This document shows, one piece after another, positions 35,099-37,482 of a stretch of DNA of 37,482 nt. Below the pieces are notes generated by a model. The model searched no databases, was not told the origin of the DNA, and saw only the letters and a program-made list of their open reading frames with translations. The stretch is from UBA1413 sp964472165. GTDB lineage: Bacteria; Bacteroidota; Bacteroidia; Bacteroidales; Prolixibacteraceae. Location: NCBI GenBank assembly GCA_964472165.1, contig CAYYJE010000021.1:1-37482 (forward strand), written 5' to 3'. A program made the translations under genes and the position numbers. Position 1 is the first letter of the stretch; every line of letters starts with the position of its first letter.

Positions 35099-36483
35099 CC
35101 CTTCGCCTTAATCTTTTCCGCGTTGGCGCTGATTTTTTCGATCGCCCTGAAAATGTCATTCATATCTTCCTTACCGGCCAGCATGTAGTTCTGGGTTATC
35201 CATACCGCTTCTTCGTTGCAAAGCCGGTCGTTGTTCGGACATTGGTTATTCTCCATGTATTTGTCGTAATCCAGCCTCTTTTTGGAATACATCCTTTTGT
35301 AGTTGTTGGTCTGGAAGGTATGCTTGAGGTAAGGCATCTTGTTCAGCGGGGTATAACCGGAGGAACAGTAAACTCCCTCAGCCCGCATCGCCTTCAGGAA
35401 GAGATCGCGCGACATCCCCTTGAAACCCTCCTTCATATAACGGAATGAGAAAAGATGGAAAACGGCCTTGGTGACATCGTCGTACAGCTTATAGGGAATA
35501 ATTCCGGGAATATCCTTGATCTTTGATTTGAGATAGGCTGCATTTTCAGCCCGGAGATCGGTCTGTTTTACCAGATTTTTCATTTGAAGCAATCCGATCG
35601 CCGACTGGTATTCGGTGGTGCGGATTTTGGTTCCCAGCATCAGCGTTCCGGCCCCTACTTCACCCACCATGCTTCCGTATGGATTTCCGAAGTTGCTGTA
35701 TGAAAAACAGCGGTCCATAAATTCATCGTTGTCGCTGACAATGGCTCCCGCTTCGCCGATAGGCAGATTTTTCGAATTCTGAAAACTGAAGCAGCCTGCG
35801 TCGCCAATGGTTCCCACCTTCTTGTGGTTGATTTCGGCAAGGTGCGCCTGACAGGCATCCTCGAGTACCAGCAGGTTGTGTTTCCGTGCAATTTTCATGA
35901 TGTTGGTCATGTCGGCGGGCATTCCCAGAATATGAACCGGCATGATCAGTTTGGTGTGTTTGGTAATTTTGGCTTCAATTTTACCGGGATCCATCTGGAA
36001 GGTTTCCGGGTCGATGTCGACAAAGACGGGTATGGCGCCATTCTGGAGCACTGCAGCCACAGTGGCGATAAAGGTATAAGGAGGTACAAGCACCTCATCA
36101 CCTCCGCCAATCCCAAGCTGGTTCAGTGCGGCGATCAGGGCGTTGGTTCCGTTGACTACTGCGAGACACCGTTTAACGCCCAGCATTTCCGCCCACTCTT
36201 TCTCAAACTGGTCTGAAATCTTAGCCCGCGACCAAATCCCGCTCCGCAAAACTTTGAGCAAGGGTTCATCCATGGTGGCGTTGTCCCATTGCGGCCATGC
36301 AGGCCATCCCTTGGTCCTGACGGGTTGTCCTCCAAGAATTGCCGGAATCGCGGCTTCAGCACTACTCCCGGAATGGGCAAAAACCTCACCTGGGATCGAC
36401 ATACCCAGCACTGCACCGGCACCCACCAGAGAATTCTTCTTCAGGAATTCTCTCCTCGAATAATCTTTTTTCAGGAATTGCAT
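35095..36483 (-). CDS. DegT/DnrJ/EryC1/StrS aminotransferase with Tat signal peptide
   Basis: This is a 462-residue PLP-dependent sugar aminotransferase-type protein. A Tat signal opens it (YSRREFLKKNSLVGAGAVLG, residues 8-27). It keeps the PLP lysine (Lys238 in FSFQNSKNLPIGEAG, a slightly diverged form of the GEGG motif), the ring-nitrogen Asp209 in LEDACQAHLAE, and NGTNALIAAL at ~111-120. It is paralogous to 13023-14387. An export signal on this family is unusual and suggests action on a free or glycosidic sugar outside the cytoplasm instead of a nucleotide sugar. Its stop overlaps the start of the ceramidase-like gene, so the two are probably made in fixed ratio. The hydrolase gene ends 38 bases upstream. 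Confidence 0.85.
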   Translation of the reverse strand: MQFLKKDYSRREFLKKNSLVGAGAVLGMSIPGEVFAHSGSSAEAAIPAILGGQPVRTKGWPAWPQWDNATMDEPLLKVLRSGIWSRAKISDQFEKEWAEMLGVKRCLAVVNGTNALIAALNQLGIGGGDEVLVPPYTFIATVAAVLQNGAIPVFVDIDPETFQMDPGKIEAKITKHTKLIMPVHILGMPADMTNIMKIARKHNLLVLEDACQAHLAEINHKKVGTIGDAGCFSFQNSKNLPIGEAGAIVSDNDEFMDRCFSYSNFGNPYGSMVGEVGAGTLMLGTKIRTTEYQSAIGLLQMKNLVKQTDLRAENAAYLKSKIKDIPGIIPYKLYDDVTKAVFHLFSFRYMKEGFKGMSRDLFLKAMRAEGVYCSSGYTPLNKMPYLKHTFQTNNYKRMYSKKRLDYDKYMENNQCPNNDRLCNEEAVWITQNYMLAGKEDMNDIFRAIEKISANAEKIKAKG

Positions 36484-36521
36484 ATGATCTGTTTTTTTAT
36501 GGTTTATACTAAATCTGACAG

Positions 36522-37482
36522 TTACATTTTTGGGGGTTCACCGGAACTCCCTGTTTTTAAAAATCGGTCCATAAAAAGGTAGGCCTCTTCACGTGCCGAA
36601 GGAGGGAAATCGTGGGCTGCGTCGGGATAGATTACGCGCAGATTCTCTTCTGCATGGAAAAAGCGGTACACTTTCCGGATCTGTTGAATTCCCAGGCGCA
36701 CTCCCTCCACATCGAAGTTGGCATCATTCACCGGTGAGGATGAGAAAAAAGCGCGGGGAGCCAATGCTGCGATCGCTTCATCAAAATCGAATGGGATTTT
36801 TGCTGGGTCGAGGTTAAAAAGGGTCCGCAGCAGGGGCATATACCGCTCCTGGGCCCATGGTCCCAACCGTCCGCCATACCGCTGAATGGCCACTTCCCCA
36901 ATGTCGTAATAATCCATCAGGGTCCAGCCGCAACTTGACACGACCACTTTAATCCGTGGATCAAAGGCACCGGCGAAGATCGCATTATGCCCTCCGAGGG
37001 AATGGCCGATGGCCCCGATGGCTGCATCATTCACGAACGGAAGGGATTGGAGATAATCGATGCAGCGGAGGTGGCTGAATATGGCCTTCATCGTTCCTGA
37101 GGCATACCGGTCACCTCCGAAATTGTAATTGCTCAACTCGCCCATATCGGGATAATCAGGGGCGATGACCACATAACCCCTGTCGGCAAGTTCCCTGGCA
37201 TAGGCACGGTTTTGCAGGTTGCCTTCTCCGTCTACATATTTCTTCCCAAGGGGTCCTGTGCCATGAAGAGCCAGCACAGCCGGAAATCCGCCGGGGCCGG
37301 GATCTCCCGCAGGAAGATAAAGATAGGCGAAGAGTCGTTCGCCGGGTGCAACTTCAAAATTAAACGCGATACGGGTATGCGCTTCCCGGGTCACCGTACC
37401 TGTCATTGTCGTATCAAAACCGGAAGTGACCGGTGGAGGAGGCAAAACACCCATCGCATCCTCCATTCCCATCACGATCTGT
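36522..37482 (-). CDS. Alpha/beta hydrolase (acetyl-xylan-esterase/DLH-like), 5' end outside window
   Basis: The frame is open to the right edge; a GTG at 37475 is only an internal codon, since relatives have 50 or more residues before GMEDAMGVLPPPP. The visible ~320 residues show an alpha/beta-hydrolase core: LALHGTGPLGK (oxyanion region), VVIAPDYPDMGE, the nucleophile elbow GHSLGGHNA, and YPDAAHDFPP with the catalytic histidine. SSCGWTLMDYYDIGE is a pattern of large secreted carbohydrate esterases. It may be an esterase of the same type as 26055-27218, but the two are not close copies. It is the most upstream gene seen and precedes the DegT aminotransferase by 38 bases. Any signal peptide lies beyond the window. 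Confidence 0.8.
   Translation of the reverse strand, partial: QIVMGMEDAMGVLPPPPVTSGFDTTMTGTVTREAHTRIAFNFEVAPGERLFAYLYLPAGDPGPGGFPAVLALHGTGPLGKKYVDGEGNLQNRAYARELADRGYVVIAPDYPDMGELSNYNFGGDRYASGTMKAIFSHLRCIDYLQSLPFVNDAAIGAIGHSLGGHNAIFAGAFDPRIKVVVSSCGWTLMDYYDIGEVAIQRYGGRLGPWAQERYMPLLRTLFNLDPAKIPFDFDEAIAALAPRAFFSSSPVNDANFDVEGVRLGIQQIRKVYRFFHAEENLRVIYPDAAHDFPPSAREEAYLFMDRFLKTGSSGEPPKM

Noticed and set aside
1..37482. CRISPR array, tRNA, rRNA, insertion sequence or integrase
   Set aside because: No repeat-spacer pattern, no cloverleaf or rRNA-like sequence and no transposase or integrase motif were seen on either strand.

Overview
The window looks like part of an uncultured Bacteroidota genome, probably a draft or metagenome assembly. 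The phylum call rests on a SusC/RagA TonB-linked receptor, a XylR-type (LacI-like sensor plus AraC helix-turn-helix) regulator, a NagP-type sugar transporter, DUF1080 proteins, many twin-arginine (Tat) signal peptides, and one promoter of the Bacteroidota TTG-N20-TAnnTTTG type. I cannot place it below phylum. Five runs of exactly 100 N break the sequence. Two of them (1501-1600 and 4265-4364) are flanked by perfect 55-base direct repeats, so they are unmerged contig overlaps. The other three hide sequence of unknown length.

All 27 protein genes lie on the minus strand and are packed tightly, so the cluster reads from right to left. No intergenic stretch exceeds about 135 bases, and I see no tRNA, rRNA, CRISPR array, transposase or plus-strand gene. 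The order of transcription is as follows. (1) 37482-28744: an alpha/beta hydrolase cut by the window edge, a Tat-signal DegT aminotransferase, a ceramidase-like/beta-propeller fusion, an MGH1-like (alpha/alpha)6 glycosidase and a DUF1080 protein. (2) 28664-20329, starting at the predicted promoter: a Gfo/Idh oxidoreductase, a lipoprotein esterase, two more Tat-signal Gfo/Idh proteins, a DoxX membrane protein coupled to a fourth Gfo/Idh, and a NagP-like transporter. (3) 20316-13023: NagA, NagB, two amidohydrolases, a fifth Gfo/Idh, a second DUF1080 protein and a second Tat-signal DegT aminotransferase. (4) 12992-1: the XylR-type regulator, a second ceramidase-like protein with the reverse domain order, MurQ, a BadF-type amino-sugar kinase, an SGNH hydrolase, a Tat-signal TIM-barrel glycosidase, a GHL10 lipoprotein, and SusC running off the left edge. 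A SusD partner would be expected just beyond coordinate 1.

Taken together this is a large polysaccharide-utilisation-like locus for an amino-sugar glycan or glycoconjugate. The cytoplasmic route is clear: uptake (NagP-like), phosphorylation (BadF-type kinase), ether cleavage (MurQ), deacetylation (NagA) and deamination/isomerisation (NagB) to fructose 6-phosphate. The export side is unusual. It carries five Gfo/Idh/MocA oxidoreductases (four with visible Tat signals, the fifth with a Tat-like signal), two DUF1080 (3-keto-disaccharide hydrolase family) proteins, two PLP-dependent sugar aminotransferases with Tat signals, and a DoxX protein translationally coupled to one oxidoreductase. My main inference is a periplasmic system that oxidises sugars, may exchange keto and amino groups on them, and cleaves keto-glycosides, alongside ordinary glycosidases. 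Two ceramidase-like proteins that lack the ceramidase catalytic serine may serve the same substrate.
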